From Ruminococcus flavefaciens MA2007 (GTDB lineage: Bacteria > Bacillota > Clostridia > Oscillospirales > Ruminococcaceae), in NCBI RefSeq assembly GCF_000621845.1, contig NZ_JHXF01000024.1:1-55429 (forward strand): a stretch of 55,429 nt of DNA, given 5' to 3'. The translations under genes and the position numbers were made by a program. This document shows positions 13,718 through 21,904 of the stretch, in pieces. The notes under the pieces were generated by a model, which had not been told where the DNA came from, ran no database searches, and saw only the letters and a list, made by a program, of their open reading frames with translations. How positions within the stretch are numbered: position 1 is the stretch's first letter; each line of letters begins with the position of its first letter.

Positions 13718-15238
13718 TTACTTCTTGAGGAGGCTCTTTCCTGTCATTTCAGCAGGCTGTGGAACTCCCATGATATCGAGCATTGTAGGTGCAAGGTCTG
13801 CAAGTACGCCGCCTTCGATTAGCTCGCCCTCAACGCCTACAGCGATAAGAGGAACAGGATTTGTTGTATGAGCTGTGAACGGACTTCCGTCAGGCTCCAT
13901 CATCTTGTCAGCATTACCGTGATCGGCTGTGATAAGAGCTGCGCCGCCCTTTGCAAGTATCTTGTCAACCATGCGGCCTACGCAGGTATCTGTAGCCTCG
14001 ACAGCCTTTACAGCAGCGTCAAAGATTCCTGTATGACCAACCATATCGCAGTTTGCATAGTTGAGGATAATAACATCATACTTGTCAGAGTCAATTGCCT
14101 CGCATACAGCGTCGCATACTTCATAAGCACTCATTTCAGGCTTGAGGTCAAATGTGGGAACATCAGGAGACTTGATAAGGATCCTGTCCTCGCCCTCGAA
14201 CTGTTTCTCCTCGCCGCCGTTGAAGAAGAATGTAACGTGTGCATACTTCTGTGTTTCTGCGATACGAAGCTGAGTTTTGCCAAGCTTTGCAAGGTATTCG
14301 CCCATTGTCATTTTGAGCTGCTCAGGTGGATAAGCTACAGATACATTAGGCATTGTAGCGTCATACTGAGCCATGCATACGAAGTTGACAGGGAAGAAAC
14401 CGTTTCTTCTCTCAAATCCGCTGAACTCGGGATCAACGAATGAACGTGTGATCTGTCTTGCTCTGTCAGGACGGAAATTGAAGAAGATAACGCTGTCATC
14501 AGCCTTTATCTGAGCGCCGCCCTCGATTACTGTAGGAAGCATGAATTCGTCGGTAACTTCGTTAGCGTAGGAATTCTTGATAGCCTGTACAGGATCAGAT
14601 TCCTTTACGCCCTCGCCGTAAACGAGAGCTGCATAAGCCTTTTCAACTCTGTCCCATGCATTGTCTCTGTCCATAGCGTAGAAACGTCCTGAGATAGTAG
14701 CTATCTTGCCAAGACCGATCTTTTTGAGCTCTGCAACTGCCTCTTCCATATACTCGGCAGCAGATGACGGAGGAACATCACGTCCATCAAGGAATGCGTG
14801 GATATAAACCTTGTCGAGACCATTCTTCTTAGCCATTTCAACGATTCCGTACATATGCTCCATGTGGCTGTGAACGCCGCCCGGTGAGAGAAGTCCCATA
14901 AGGTGCAGAGCACTGCCCTTTGCCTTACAGTTGTTCATAGCGTCAAGAATAGCCTTGTTATTGAAGAAAGTGCCGTCCTTGATATCCTTTGAGATCTTAA
15001 CGAGCATCTGATATACGATACGTCCTGCACCGATATTGGTGTGACCTACCTCAGAGTTACCCATCTGTCCGTCAGGCAGACCAACATCAAGTCCGCTTGC
15101 GCCGATAATAGTATTAGGGCACTCTGCCATATACTTGTCAATGTTTGGCTTCTTAGCGGCAGCGATAGCGTTGCCGTATGTATCGGGATTATAGCCGAAG
15201 CCGTCCATGATGATAAGTGCTACAGGTTTCTTTGACAT
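13718..15238 (-). CDS. gpmI: 2,3-bisphosphoglycerate-independent phosphoglycerate mutase
   Basis: Interconverts 3- and 2-phosphoglycerate with two Mn ions through a phosphoserine. The 506 residues match the family (about 510). The opening PVALIIMDGFGYN carries the first metal Asp. The catalytic serine lies in GQMGNSEVGHTNIGAGR (residues about 57-73). Later metal ligands are in NYANCDMVGHTG (about 397-408) and TADHGNADKM (about 440-449). ATG 15238 is eight bases after AAAGGA; an upstream start adds seven residues without a site. Last gene of the pgk-tpiA-gpmI unit. Confidence 0.97.
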   Translation of the reverse strand: MSKKPVALIIMDGFGYNPDTYGNAIAAAKKPNIDKYMAECPNTIIGASGLDVGLPDGQMGNSEVGHTNIGAGRIVYQMLVKISKDIKDGTFFNNKAILDAMNNCKAKGSALHLMGLLSPGGVHSHMEHMYGIVEMAKKNGLDKVYIHAFLDGRDVPPSSAAEYMEEAVAELKKIGLGKIATISGRFYAMDRDNAWDRVEKAYAALVYGEGVKESDPVQAIKNSYANEVTDEFMLPTVIEGGAQIKADDSVIFFNFRPDRARQITRSFVDPEFSGFERRNGFFPVNFVCMAQYDATMPNVSVAYPPEQLKMTMGEYLAKLGKTQLRIAETQKYAHVTFFFNGGEEKQFEGEDRILIKSPDVPTFDLKPEMSAYEVCDAVCEAIDSDKYDVIILNYANCDMVGHTGIFDAAVKAVEATDTCVGRMVDKILAKGGAALITADHGNADKMMEPDGSPFTAHTTNPVPLIAVGVEGELIEGGVLADLAPTMLDIMGVPQPAEMTGKSLLKK

Positions 15239-15260
15239 TCTAATTTTCCTTTCATACATA

Positions 15261-15281
15261 AGGGCGGAAGATATCCGCCCT
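15261..15281 (-). other. Intercistronic hairpin between tpiA and gpmI
   Basis: A perfect 8-bp GC-rich stem (AGGGCGGA / TCCGCCCT) with a five-base loop. It lacks a T-run on the minus strand and ends about 12 bp before the gpmI SD. It may stabilise or process the mRNA rather than terminate it. Confidence 0.6.
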
Positions 15282-15298
15282 CATAATTATAAGTTTTA

Positions 15299-16075
15299 TC
15301 AGCCGTTTACAGCAGCCTGAACGATTACGTTGAAGTCCTCAGCCTTGAGTGAAGCACCGCCGATAAGACCACCGTCGATGTTTGGCTTAGCAAGAAGCTC
15401 AGCAGCGTTCTTAGCGTTCATTGAACCGCCGTACTGGATAGTTACAGCGTCAGCAGTTGCCTGGTCGAAGAGCTTAGCAAGCTGTGCACGGATAAATCCG
15501 CAAACTTCCTCAGCCTGATCAGGAGTAGCTGTAAGACCTGTACCGATAGCCCATACAGGCTCGTAAGCGATAACAACGTTCTTTATCTGCTCAGCAGTAA
15601 GTGACCAGAGGTCGAGCTTGATCTGACGAGCGATAACTTCCTCAGTAATGTTGCACTCACGCTCCCACTTGAGCTCGCCAACGCAAACGATAGGCTTGAG
15701 ACCAGCCTCGAGAGCTGCAATAGTTCTCTTGTTTACAGTCTCATCTGTCTCGCCGAAGTACTGTCTTCTCTCGCTGTGACCGATAACAACGTACTCAACG
15801 CCGAGCTCTGTAAGCATATCAGCAGAGATCTCGCCTGTGAAAGCGCCGCTCTTCTCGAAGTGAACGTTCTCAGCACCGATTTTTACGTTGCTGCCTGCTG
15901 TTGTGTTGATAGCTGTTTCAAGGTTTGTGAAAGGAACACAAGCGATGACCTCAATCTTGCCTTCAGCGTTAGCAACAAGGGGCTTGATAGCCTCGAGAAG
16001 TGCTTTAGCCTCGGGGCGTGTCTTGTTCATCTTCCAGTTTCCTGCGATAATAGCCTTTCTTAATGACTTGTTCAT
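15299..16075 (-). CDS. tpiA: Triosephosphate isomerase
   Basis: Interconverts dihydroxyacetone phosphate and glyceraldehyde 3-phosphate. The 258-residue TIM barrel has normal length. The substrate Lys is in AGNWKMNKT (residues about 11-19), the electrophilic His in VVIGHSERRQYFGE (about 96-109), the catalytic Glu in VIAYEPVWAIGTG (about 168-180), and the phosphate loop in IQYGGSMNAKNA (about 213-224) and DGGLIGGASL (about 234-243). AAGGAG lies before the start. It follows two small membrane-protein genes after pgk. Confidence 0.98.
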   Translation of the reverse strand: MNKSLRKAIIAGNWKMNKTRPEAKALLEAIKPLVANAEGKIEVIACVPFTNLETAINTTAGSNVKIGAENVHFEKSGAFTGEISADMLTELGVEYVVIGHSERRQYFGETDETVNKRTIAALEAGLKPIVCVGELKWERECNITEEVIARQIKLDLWSLTAEQIKNVVIAYEPVWAIGTGLTATPDQAEEVCGFIRAQLAKLFDQATADAVTIQYGGSMNAKNAAELLAKPNIDGGLIGGASLKAEDFNVIVQAAVNG

Positions 16076-16093
16076 GTTAATTAACTCCTTTGA

Positions 16094-16315
16094 TCAAAAT
16101 TTTATTTCATCATCATAATAAGGAAGCATATCCGGCTCTTTTTCATAAGTATTGTTTCCGTTATTGCAGCCTATCTTTATGCCTTTCTTTATTGGAGAAA
16201 GGAAAAATCCGAAGATGACGCCTGCGAAGAAACTGCAAATCGCAAACAGCCACACAGCGGTATTGCTGTTTCGGATTTCCTCAGTAAATTTGCAGGTGCA
16301 ATTACATTTTTTCAT
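16094..16315 (-). CDS. Small Cys-rich single-span membrane protein
   Basis: A 73-residue protein. The N-terminus MKKCNCTCKF has three cysteines. One membrane helix covers about residues 21-41 (VWLFAICSFFAGVIFGFFL), and the tail is acidic (DMLPYYDDE). ATG 16315 has GAGGG at workable spacing. It lies 18 bp upstream of tpiA in the same direction. Not recognised as a named family; the cysteine cluster could bind metal. Confidence 0.6.
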   Translation of the reverse strand: MKKCNCTCKFTEEIRNSNTAVWLFAICSFFAGVIFGFFLSPIKKGIKIGCNNGNNTYEKEPDMLPYYDDEIKF

Positions 16316-16352
16316 ATTATTTCCCTCTTTTCGGAAATAAAAGCAAGTATTT

Positions 16353-16754
16353 CTATCCAAAAAACAAAGCAAATTCCAATACAATGATCATCGCGGCTAA
16401 AAATAAGCAGGCCAGAGCTGCTGCTGTATCAAGCGGAGGCTTCGGAATAAATTCCTTAACTATTTTGGGATCATTCCGATTCACGTATATAAGAGCTTTG
16501 TTTCCGTATATCGTAAAACCACCGATGACAGCCGTATACTCGACATTATCAACGTAATACCGAACCTGATTTCCTTTAACTTCATTATTATCAAGAACAT
16601 CGGCCTTTGTCCTGAGCCAGCCTGCATGAGAAGGCGGAAGATTGACCGTCTTTTTTAAAATGCTCCTTATGCCGTACCATAGCATCTTGAACATAAATAC
16701 GTTCAAAGCTACTATTATACCTAAAATAAGCAGCGAACCGATTATATTTTCCAT
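16353..16754 (-). CDS. DUF3592-like membrane protein
   Basis: A 133-residue protein with an N-terminal helix (about 5-30), a soluble centre (GWLRTKADVLDNNEVKGN through YVDNVEYTAVIGGFTIY) and a C-terminal helix (about 110-130). The centre follows the DUF3592 pattern: a strand-rich domain ending in YVNRNDPKI. No good SD is seen before ATG 16754, so translation may be weak or coupled. It sits inside the glycolytic operon between pgk and tpiA. Function unknown. Confidence 0.6.
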   Translation of the reverse strand: MENIIGSLLILGIIVALNVFMFKMLWYGIRSILKKTVNLPPSHAGWLRTKADVLDNNEVKGNQVRYYVDNVEYTAVIGGFTIYGNKALIYVNRNDPKIVKEFIPKPPLDTAAALACLFLAAMIIVLEFALFFG

Positions 16755-16839
16755 AGGATATTAATTCTGCAACAGAAATACGCTTTATCATATTAGCAAT
16801 CAAGGGCGAATATCTCTATCCGCCCGATTGTTTAAAAGA

Positions 16840-18060
16840 TTACTTTTCAGCGATAGCTGCAACACCTGGAAGCACCTTACCCTCGAGGTATTCCAGTGAA
16901 GCACCGCCGCCTGTTGAGATGTGGCTCATCTTGTCAGCGAAACCGAGCTGGATTGCAGCTGTAGCAGAATCGCCGCCGCCGATGATAGTTGTAGCGTCAG
17001 CCTGTGCAAGAGCCTCGCAAACTGCAACTGTACCCTTCTTGAGAGTTGGGTTCTCAAATACGCCCATAGGTCCGTTCCAAACAACAGTCTTAGCTGTCTT
17101 AGCAGCCTCAGCGAAGATAGCAGCTGTCTTAGGTCCGATATCAAGTCCCATCTTATCAGCAGGGATCTTGTCAGCGTCAACGTACTCTACGCTGATCTCT
17201 GCGTCGATTGGATCAGGGAATGAAGCTGCAACAGCTGTATCAACAGGAAGAAGGATCTTCTTGCCGAGCTTCTCAGCCTTTGCAAGCATTTCCTTACAGT
17301 AGTCAAGCTTCTCTTCGTCAACAAGTGACTTACCGATAGAGCCGCCCTGTGCCTTTATGAATGTGTAAGCCATACCGCCGCCGATGATAAGTGTATCGCA
17401 CTTCTCAAGGAGGTTAGAGATAACGTTGAGCTTGTCAGCTACCTTAGCACCGCCGAGGATAGCAACGAAAGGTCTCTCAGGAACCTCTACTGCATTTCCG
17501 AGATACTGGATCTCCTTCTGCATGAGGTAACCAACTGCTGTCTCCTTAACGAACTTTGTAACGCCTGCTGTTGAAGCGTGAGCTCTGTGTGCAGAACCGA
17601 AAGCGTCCATAACGAATACTTCGCCGTCGATAAGGTCAGCAAGCTCCTTGGAGAACTGCTCGCCGTTCTTTGTCTCCTCGTCGCCGCGGAAACGTGTATT
17701 CTCAAGAACAACTATCTCGCCGTCCTTCATAGCTGCTACAGCCTTCTTAGCGTTCTCGCCTACAACTGTATCATCAGCTGCGAAAATAACGTTTGTCTTA
17801 ACGAGCTCGCCAAGTCTCTTTGCTGCGGGAGCAAGTGAGAACTTAGCCTCAGGACCGTTCTTTGGCTTGCCGAGGTGTGAGCAAAGAACTACCTTTGCAC
17901 CGTTCTCAACCAGCTTATTGATAGTTGGGAGAGCAGCCTGGATTCTGTTATCGTTTGTGATAACGCCGTCCTTCATAGGAACGTTGAAATCAACTCTTAC
18001 GAGTACCTTTCTGCCCTTAACGTTAATGTCTTCTACAGTAACCTTGTTTAATCCTGCCAT
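16840..18060 (-). CDS. pgk: Phosphoglycerate kinase
   Basis: Transfers phosphate from 1,3-bisphosphoglycerate to ADP. The 406-residue length is normal. N-domain motifs are [14 protein letters not shown] (residues about 19-32), SHLGKPK (about 61-67) and LENTRF (about 118-123). The C-domain nucleotide site includes [11 protein letters not shown] (about 337-347) and IGGGDSATA (about 368-376). AAAGGATG precedes the ATG at eight bases. It heads the unit; gap and eno, often linked in Firmicutes, are absent here. Confidence 0.98.
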   Translation of the reverse strand: MAGLNKVTVEDINVKGRKVLVRVDFNVPMKDGVITNDNRIQAALPTINKLVENGAKVVLCSHLGKPKNGPEAKFSLAPAAKRLGELVKTNVIFAADDTVVGENAKKAVAAMKDGEIVVLENTRFRGDEETKNGEQFSKELADLIDGEVFVMDAFGSAHRAHASTAGVTKFVKETAVGYLMQKEIQYLGNAVEVPERPFVAILGGAKVADKLNVISNLLEKCDTLIIGGGMAYTFIKAQGGSIGKSLVDEEKLDYCKEMLAKAEKLGKKILLPVDTAVAASFPDPIDAEISVEYVDADKIPADKMGLDIGPKTAAIFAEAAKTAKTVVWNGPMGVFENPTLKKGTVAVCEALAQADATTIIGGGDSATAAIQLGFADKMSHISTGGGASLEYLEGKVLPGVAAIAEK

Positions 18061-18129
18061 GGGTATGACATCCTTTCGTAATAAAATACATTCTTAGCTG
18101 TTGTTATATTATTAACAACGTACATTTCT

Positions 18130-18158
18130 ATTTTACACTATTTTGAAATATTTTGCAA
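18130..18158 (-). promoter_or_regulatory. pgk promoter
   Basis: On the minus strand TTGCAA, 17 bp, TAAAAT. In the leader GTTGTTA / TAACAAC (18100-18119) forms a 7-bp inverted repeat that could be an operator or hairpin. Confidence 0.7.
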
Positions 18159-18221
18159 GCTTTTCCGTAATATTTTTCTTGTCAAACATGAAAATTTTTT
18201 GTGACCGAGCAATTTTATGAA

Positions 18222-18251
18222 AAATGCCCTGTTTTATCCAACAGGGCATTT
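18222..18251 (-). terminator. Terminator of the oxaloacetate decarboxylase operon
   Basis: A 12-bp stem (AAATGCCCTGTT / AACAGGGCATTT) with a six-base loop, directly after oadB. Confidence 0.85.
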
Positions 18252-18255
18252 CGTA

Positions 18256-19476
18256 TTACTTGAATACTGCAAGCAGGAATCCTGCTGCGATAGCAGAACC
18301 GATAACGCCTGCTACGTTTGGTCCCATAGCGTGCATGAGCAGGAAGTTTGAAGGATTTGCCTTCTGACCTTCCATCTGTGATACACGGGCAGCCATAGGT
18401 ACAGCAGAAACGCCTGCCGAACCGATAAGCGGATTGATCTTGCCGCCTGTTACAGCGTACATGATCTTACCAACAAGAAGTCCGCCGACTGTTGAGAAGC
18501 AGAATGCTGTAAGTCCGAGAACAACGATCTTGATAGTTTCCAGTGAGAGGAATCTGTCAGCAGCAGTTGTAGCACCAACGGAGATTCCGAGGAATACTGT
18601 TACGATGTTCATAAGAGCATTCTGAACTGTGTCGGAAAGTCTCTCTGTAACTCCGCACTCTCTCCAGAGGTTGCCAAGCATAAGACAGCCAACGAGAGGA
18701 GCTGTTGAAGGAAGAAGCAGGATAACGAACATTGCAACGATTATAGGGAAGATTATCTTCTCTGTCTTTGATACAACACGAGTCTGCTCCATTTTTACCT
18801 CTCTCTCCTTCTTTGTGGTAAGGAGCTTCATGAGAGGCGGCTGTATCATTGGGATAAGAGCCATATATGAGTAAGCTGCGATAGCGATAGGTCCGAGAAG
18901 ATGAGGTGCAAGTCTTGTTGTAAGGAATATCGCCGTAGGGCCGTCGGCACCGCCGATGATACCGATAGAAGCGGCTTCGTTTCCTGTAAAGCCGAGGCAT
19001 ACAGCTCCGAAGAATGCAAGGAATACGCCCATCTGAGCAGCAGCTCCGAGGAGAAGGCTCTTAGGATTGGATATGAGCGGACCGAAGTCTGTCATAGCGC
19101 CTACGCCGAGGAATATCAGTGAAGGATAGATACCTGCCTTAACACCTATGTAGAGGATATCGAGAAGTCCTCCGTTGCGCATGATAGCACCATAGCTGTG
19201 ATAATCTTCGTGGTCGTGATTAAGGAAATTATCCCATAGATTAACGTGATAGAGAGCGTCTGAAGTGTCTCCGCCTGTGAAATACGAAAGATTTACGAGG
19301 AGACAGCCGAATGCGATACCAACGAGAAGAAGCGGTTCAAACTTCTTCTTGATACCGAGATAGAGAAGGACGCAGGAAACAGCTATCATTATAAGGTTTT
19401 TCCAGCCTCCGTCAATGAGAAAGCTGTGAAATCCTGAGCTTTCCCAAAGAGTTTTAAGGGTTTCAAGAATGTCCAT
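18256..19476 (-). CDS. oadB: Na+-translocating decarboxylase, beta subunit
   Basis: The membrane channel subunit that releases CO2 from carboxybiotin and exports Na+. It has 406 residues with about ten helices. Family motifs are LIFLGVGAMTDFGPLISNPK (residues about 121-140), the Asp-bearing IGIIGGADGPTAIFLT (about 173-188) for Na+/proton passage, and NPLIGSAGVSAVPMAARV (about 353-370). It follows the biotin carrier by 12 bp. The alpha subunit upstream suggests oxaloacetate as substrate. Confidence 0.95.
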   Translation of the reverse strand: MDILETLKTLWESSGFHSFLIDGGWKNLIMIAVSCVLLYLGIKKKFEPLLLVGIAFGCLLVNLSYFTGGDTSDALYHVNLWDNFLNHDHEDYHSYGAIMRNGGLLDILYIGVKAGIYPSLIFLGVGAMTDFGPLISNPKSLLLGAAAQMGVFLAFFGAVCLGFTGNEAASIGIIGGADGPTAIFLTTRLAPHLLGPIAIAAYSYMALIPMIQPPLMKLLTTKKEREVKMEQTRVVSKTEKIIFPIIVAMFVILLLPSTAPLVGCLMLGNLWRECGVTERLSDTVQNALMNIVTVFLGISVGATTAADRFLSLETIKIVVLGLTAFCFSTVGGLLVGKIMYAVTGGKINPLIGSAGVSAVPMAARVSQMEGQKANPSNFLLMHAMGPNVAGVIGSAIAAGFLLAVFK

Positions 19477-19488
19477 TTTCTGTCCCCC

Positions 19489-19890
19489 TTATGCAATAAC
19501 AACAAGAGGTGCGCCAGTATCTACAACTGAACCCTTGCTTGTAACTACCTGAGCAACTGTACCGTCCTTAGGAGCAACGATCTCGTTCTCCATTTTCATA
19601 GCCTCAAGTATGATAAGGATCTGTCCTGCCTTTACTGTATCGCCCTGAGCAACGTCAACTCTGAGGATATTACCAGGCATAGGAGCAGTTACAGTCTCGC
19701 CTGCTGCGAGATTTACAGGAGCAGCAGGTGCAGCCGCAGGAGCGGGAGCTGCTGCCGGAGCAGCGGCAACAGGTGCAGCAGGAGCTGCCTGTGCAGGAGC
19801 AAGTGCATCATATTCATCAAGAAGAACAGCCTTTCCCTGCTCTACCTCGACCTCATAGGTTTTACCGTTAAGTGTAACTTTATACTTCAT
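19489..19890 (-). CDS. Biotin carrier subunit of the decarboxylase
   Basis: A 133-residue biotinyl protein. A short N-terminal domain (KYKVTLNGKTYEVEVEQGKA) is joined by a mobile Ala/Pro linker (about residues 30-62) to a biotinyl domain with LEAMKMENEIVAP, the Lys being the biotin site (near residue 99). It shuttles carboxybiotin from alpha to beta. Here it is a separate gene, whereas many OadA proteins carry the domain at their C-terminus; the alpha subunit lacks it accordingly. Confidence 0.94.
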   Translation of the reverse strand: MKYKVTLNGKTYEVEVEQGKAVLLDEYDALAPAQAAPAAPVAAAPAAAPAPAAAPAAPVNLAAGETVTAPMPGNILRVDVAQGDTVKAGQILIILEAMKMENEIVAPKDGTVAQVVTSKGSVVDTGAPLVVIA

Positions 19891-19892
19891 GA

Positions 19893-20270
19893 TTATTTGA
19901 CCTCCTTAATGGAAATAAAGTGCAGCTCGTTGAGCGGCTTCTGCATTTTGTCAGCAACGATTGCCATTATCATTGCAGCTTCCTTATCAGGAACGTCAAA
20001 GAGCTTGACATGACCTGCTGAACCCGGTGCAAGCGGAAGTTCAGCCTTTGTTTCTGCTACAGGCTCGGCAGGAGCAGCTTTTTTAGCAGCAGCCTTGGCT
20101 TTAGCGTCCTTGGATTTGAAAATTGCACCTGTGCAGTAAAGAACTATCATAAGAATAACGAGTCCCGAAAAAACGACAGCATAGCCAAAAACTGCGGTCA
20201 ATGCAGCGTCACCGATGGAAAGCTCATCAGCTGTTTCAGCTGCGGCAGAAATAAGCATATTATCAAACAT
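19893..20270 (-). CDS. oadG: OadG-like gamma subunit
   Basis: A 125-residue small membrane subunit. One helix (about residues 27-50, FGYAVVFSGLVILMIVLYCTG) is followed by an Ala/Lys-rich linker, as in OadG/MmdD, and a C-terminal segment (FDVPDKEAAMIMAIVADKMQ) similar to the extended gamma/delta subunits. It anchors alpha and carrier to beta. Two bp from the carrier gene and 12 bp after alpha. Divergent family, identified largely by layout. Confidence 0.85.
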   Translation of the reverse strand: MFDNMLISAAAETADELSIGDAALTAVFGYAVVFSGLVILMIVLYCTGAIFKSKDAKAKAAAKKAAPAEPVAETKAELPLAPGSAGHVKLFDVPDKEAAMIMAIVADKMQKPLNELHFISIKEVK

Positions 20271-20282
20271 ACCTCTGCCTCC

Positions 20283-21680
20283 TTACATTTCCTCGATAGT
20301 GTAAACAGCTTCATTTTCTTCCTTAGCCTTGCGGTCGTTAAGGAACTTGACAGTCTGATCAGGATAGCAGATGTAGCTCATTACATCTTCCTCGCTGCGG
20401 CAGAGATCACCGAGAGCTTCTCTTGCTGCTGTGAACTCTTCGCCTGTGCGCTTCTGATCCTCGATACGGCAGTCAACAGCTTCGCTGTCTCCAAGAACCT
20501 TCTCAACAAGCTCCTGTGCGATAGGTGCAGGAGGATTGCCGTACTCGCCCTTGATGTAATTCTTTATCTCTTTTGAGATATTCTTGTATCTTTCGCCAAC
20601 AAGGACGTTTGTTACAGCCTGATTACCAACCATCTGTGAAAGAGGTGTAACCAGCGGAGGATAACCCATATCAGCTCTTACCTTCGGAATTTCAGCGAGA
20701 GCATCGTCAAACTTATCCATAGCGTGCATATCGGTAAGGTTAGCGATCATGTTTGAGAGCATACCGCCCGGGACCTTATATACGAGAGCCTGAGCGTCTG
20801 TAGCAAGGCTCTTTGGATTGAGCTGACCGTTGTCAATGTACTTCTGCTTGATAGGCTTAAAGTAATCATTTACCTTATTGATGATATTCTCGTTAAGACC
20901 TGAATCTATACCGTACTGGCTGAGAGCATAGTACATTGTCTCGGTTGCAGGCTGTGATGTACCGCCTGAGAAGCATGATGTAGCTGTGTCGATTACGTCG
21001 ATACCGGACTCGATAGCCTTAGTAAGTGTCATGTATGCCATACCTGTTGTACAGTGAGTATGGAGAATAAGAGTCATATCGCCGATAGCGTCCTTGATAC
21101 CCTTGATAAGGTGCTCCGCCTCGTATGGAGACATTGTACCTGCCATATCCTTGAGACAAATTGTATCGAAGCCCATTGTCTTGAGCTCCTTACACATCTC
21201 GATATACTTGTCAACAGTATGTACAGGGCTCTGTGTGTAAGAGATACAGCCTGAAGCGATAGTCTTTTCTGTTGCATACTTCTTAGTAGCATTCAGTGCT
21301 GTCTCGATATTTCTGAAGTCGTTAAGTGCATCAAAAATACGGATAACATCAATACCGTTCTTTATTGAAAGCTCTACGAACTTCTCAACAACGTCATCGT
21401 GATAGTGCTTATAGCCCAGAAGGTTCTGACCTCTGAGAAGCATCTGGAGTCTGGTATTCGGAAGATTCTTTCTGAGATTGCGAAGTCTCTCCCATGGATC
21501 CTCACCGAGATAACGCAGACAAGAGTCAAATGTAGCTCCGCCCCAGCACTCGATAGAGTAATAACCAGCCTTATCCATATCGGAAAGGATACCCTCATAA
21601 TCCGAATAAGGCAGACGTGTTGCCATCAATGACTGATTGGCGTCACGCAAAACGGTTTCTGTCAGTTGCACTTTTTTCAT
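20283..21680 (-). CDS. oadA: Oxaloacetate decarboxylase alpha subunit (carboxyltransferase)
   Basis: Transfers the carboxyl group of oxaloacetate to biotin. It has 465 residues. The DRE-TIM barrel opens with VQLTETVLRDANQSLMATR. FDTICLKDMAGTMSPYEA (near 172-189) carries the probable carbamoylated Lys, and LHTHCTTGMAYMT (near 204-216) the zinc histidines. The second half is the conserved carboxylase domain, with PGGMLSNM (near 302). No biotinyl domain, which is encoded separately. ATG 21680 is seven bases after GAGGAGG; the TTG two codons upstream is less likely. A pyruvate carboxylase 5S role is the alternative, but adjacent beta and gamma subunits argue for the Na+ pump. Confidence 0.93.
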   Translation of the reverse strand: MKKVQLTETVLRDANQSLMATRLPYSDYEGILSDMDKAGYYSIECWGGATFDSCLRYLGEDPWERLRNLRKNLPNTRLQMLLRGQNLLGYKHYHDDVVEKFVELSIKNGIDVIRIFDALNDFRNIETALNATKKYATEKTIASGCISYTQSPVHTVDKYIEMCKELKTMGFDTICLKDMAGTMSPYEAEHLIKGIKDAIGDMTLILHTHCTTGMAYMTLTKAIESGIDVIDTATSCFSGGTSQPATETMYYALSQYGIDSGLNENIINKVNDYFKPIKQKYIDNGQLNPKSLATDAQALVYKVPGGMLSNMIANLTDMHAMDKFDDALAEIPKVRADMGYPPLVTPLSQMVGNQAVTNVLVGERYKNISKEIKNYIKGEYGNPPAPIAQELVEKVLGDSEAVDCRIEDQKRTGEEFTAAREALGDLCRSEEDVMSYICYPDQTVKFLNDRKAKEENEAVYTIEEM

Positions 21681-21721
21681 GTACAAGCCTCCTCAAAAAT
21701 AACTCTGCATAGCAGAAAAAA

Positions 21722-21750
21722 TTTATATAGATAATAAACCACGGGATCAA
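21722..21750 (-). promoter_or_regulatory. oadA operon promoter
   Basis: On the minus strand TTGATC, 17 bp, TATAAA, about 40 bp before oadA. Confidence 0.65.
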
Positions 21751-21873
21751 TTGCATACCCTGCAAAAACCCCAATCAAAATTTATTATATCACAGTGAAA
21801 AACAAATTTCCACTACTTTTTCCAAATTTATAATTATTTTTTTATTTAAACAAATTCTGCTTGCATATAAATA

Positions 21874-21900
21874 AAAAGACCTGCACGAAGCAAGTCTTTT
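21874..21900 (-). terminator. Terminator after the GTPase-nuclease gene
   Basis: An 11-bp stem with one mismatch (AAAAGACCTGC / GCAAGTCTTTT), four bases after the stop at 21905. Confidence 0.75.
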
Positions 21901-21904
21901 ATTG

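Noticed and set aside
13868..14443. Long plus-strand frame opposite gpmI
   Set aside because: Antisense shadow of a clear conserved gene, with no SD and no recognisable protein.
15261..15281. Terminator between tpiA and gpmI
   Set aside because: The stem is strong but no T-run follows on the minus strand and gpmI needs read-through.
16919..17302. Plus-strand frame opposite pgk
   Set aside because: Antisense shadow within pgk; Ser/Ala-rich composition is the reverse complement of conserved codons.
19700..19800. Simple repeat region
   Set aside because: The GC-rich repetition encodes the Ala/Pro linker of the biotin carrier, a known protein feature.
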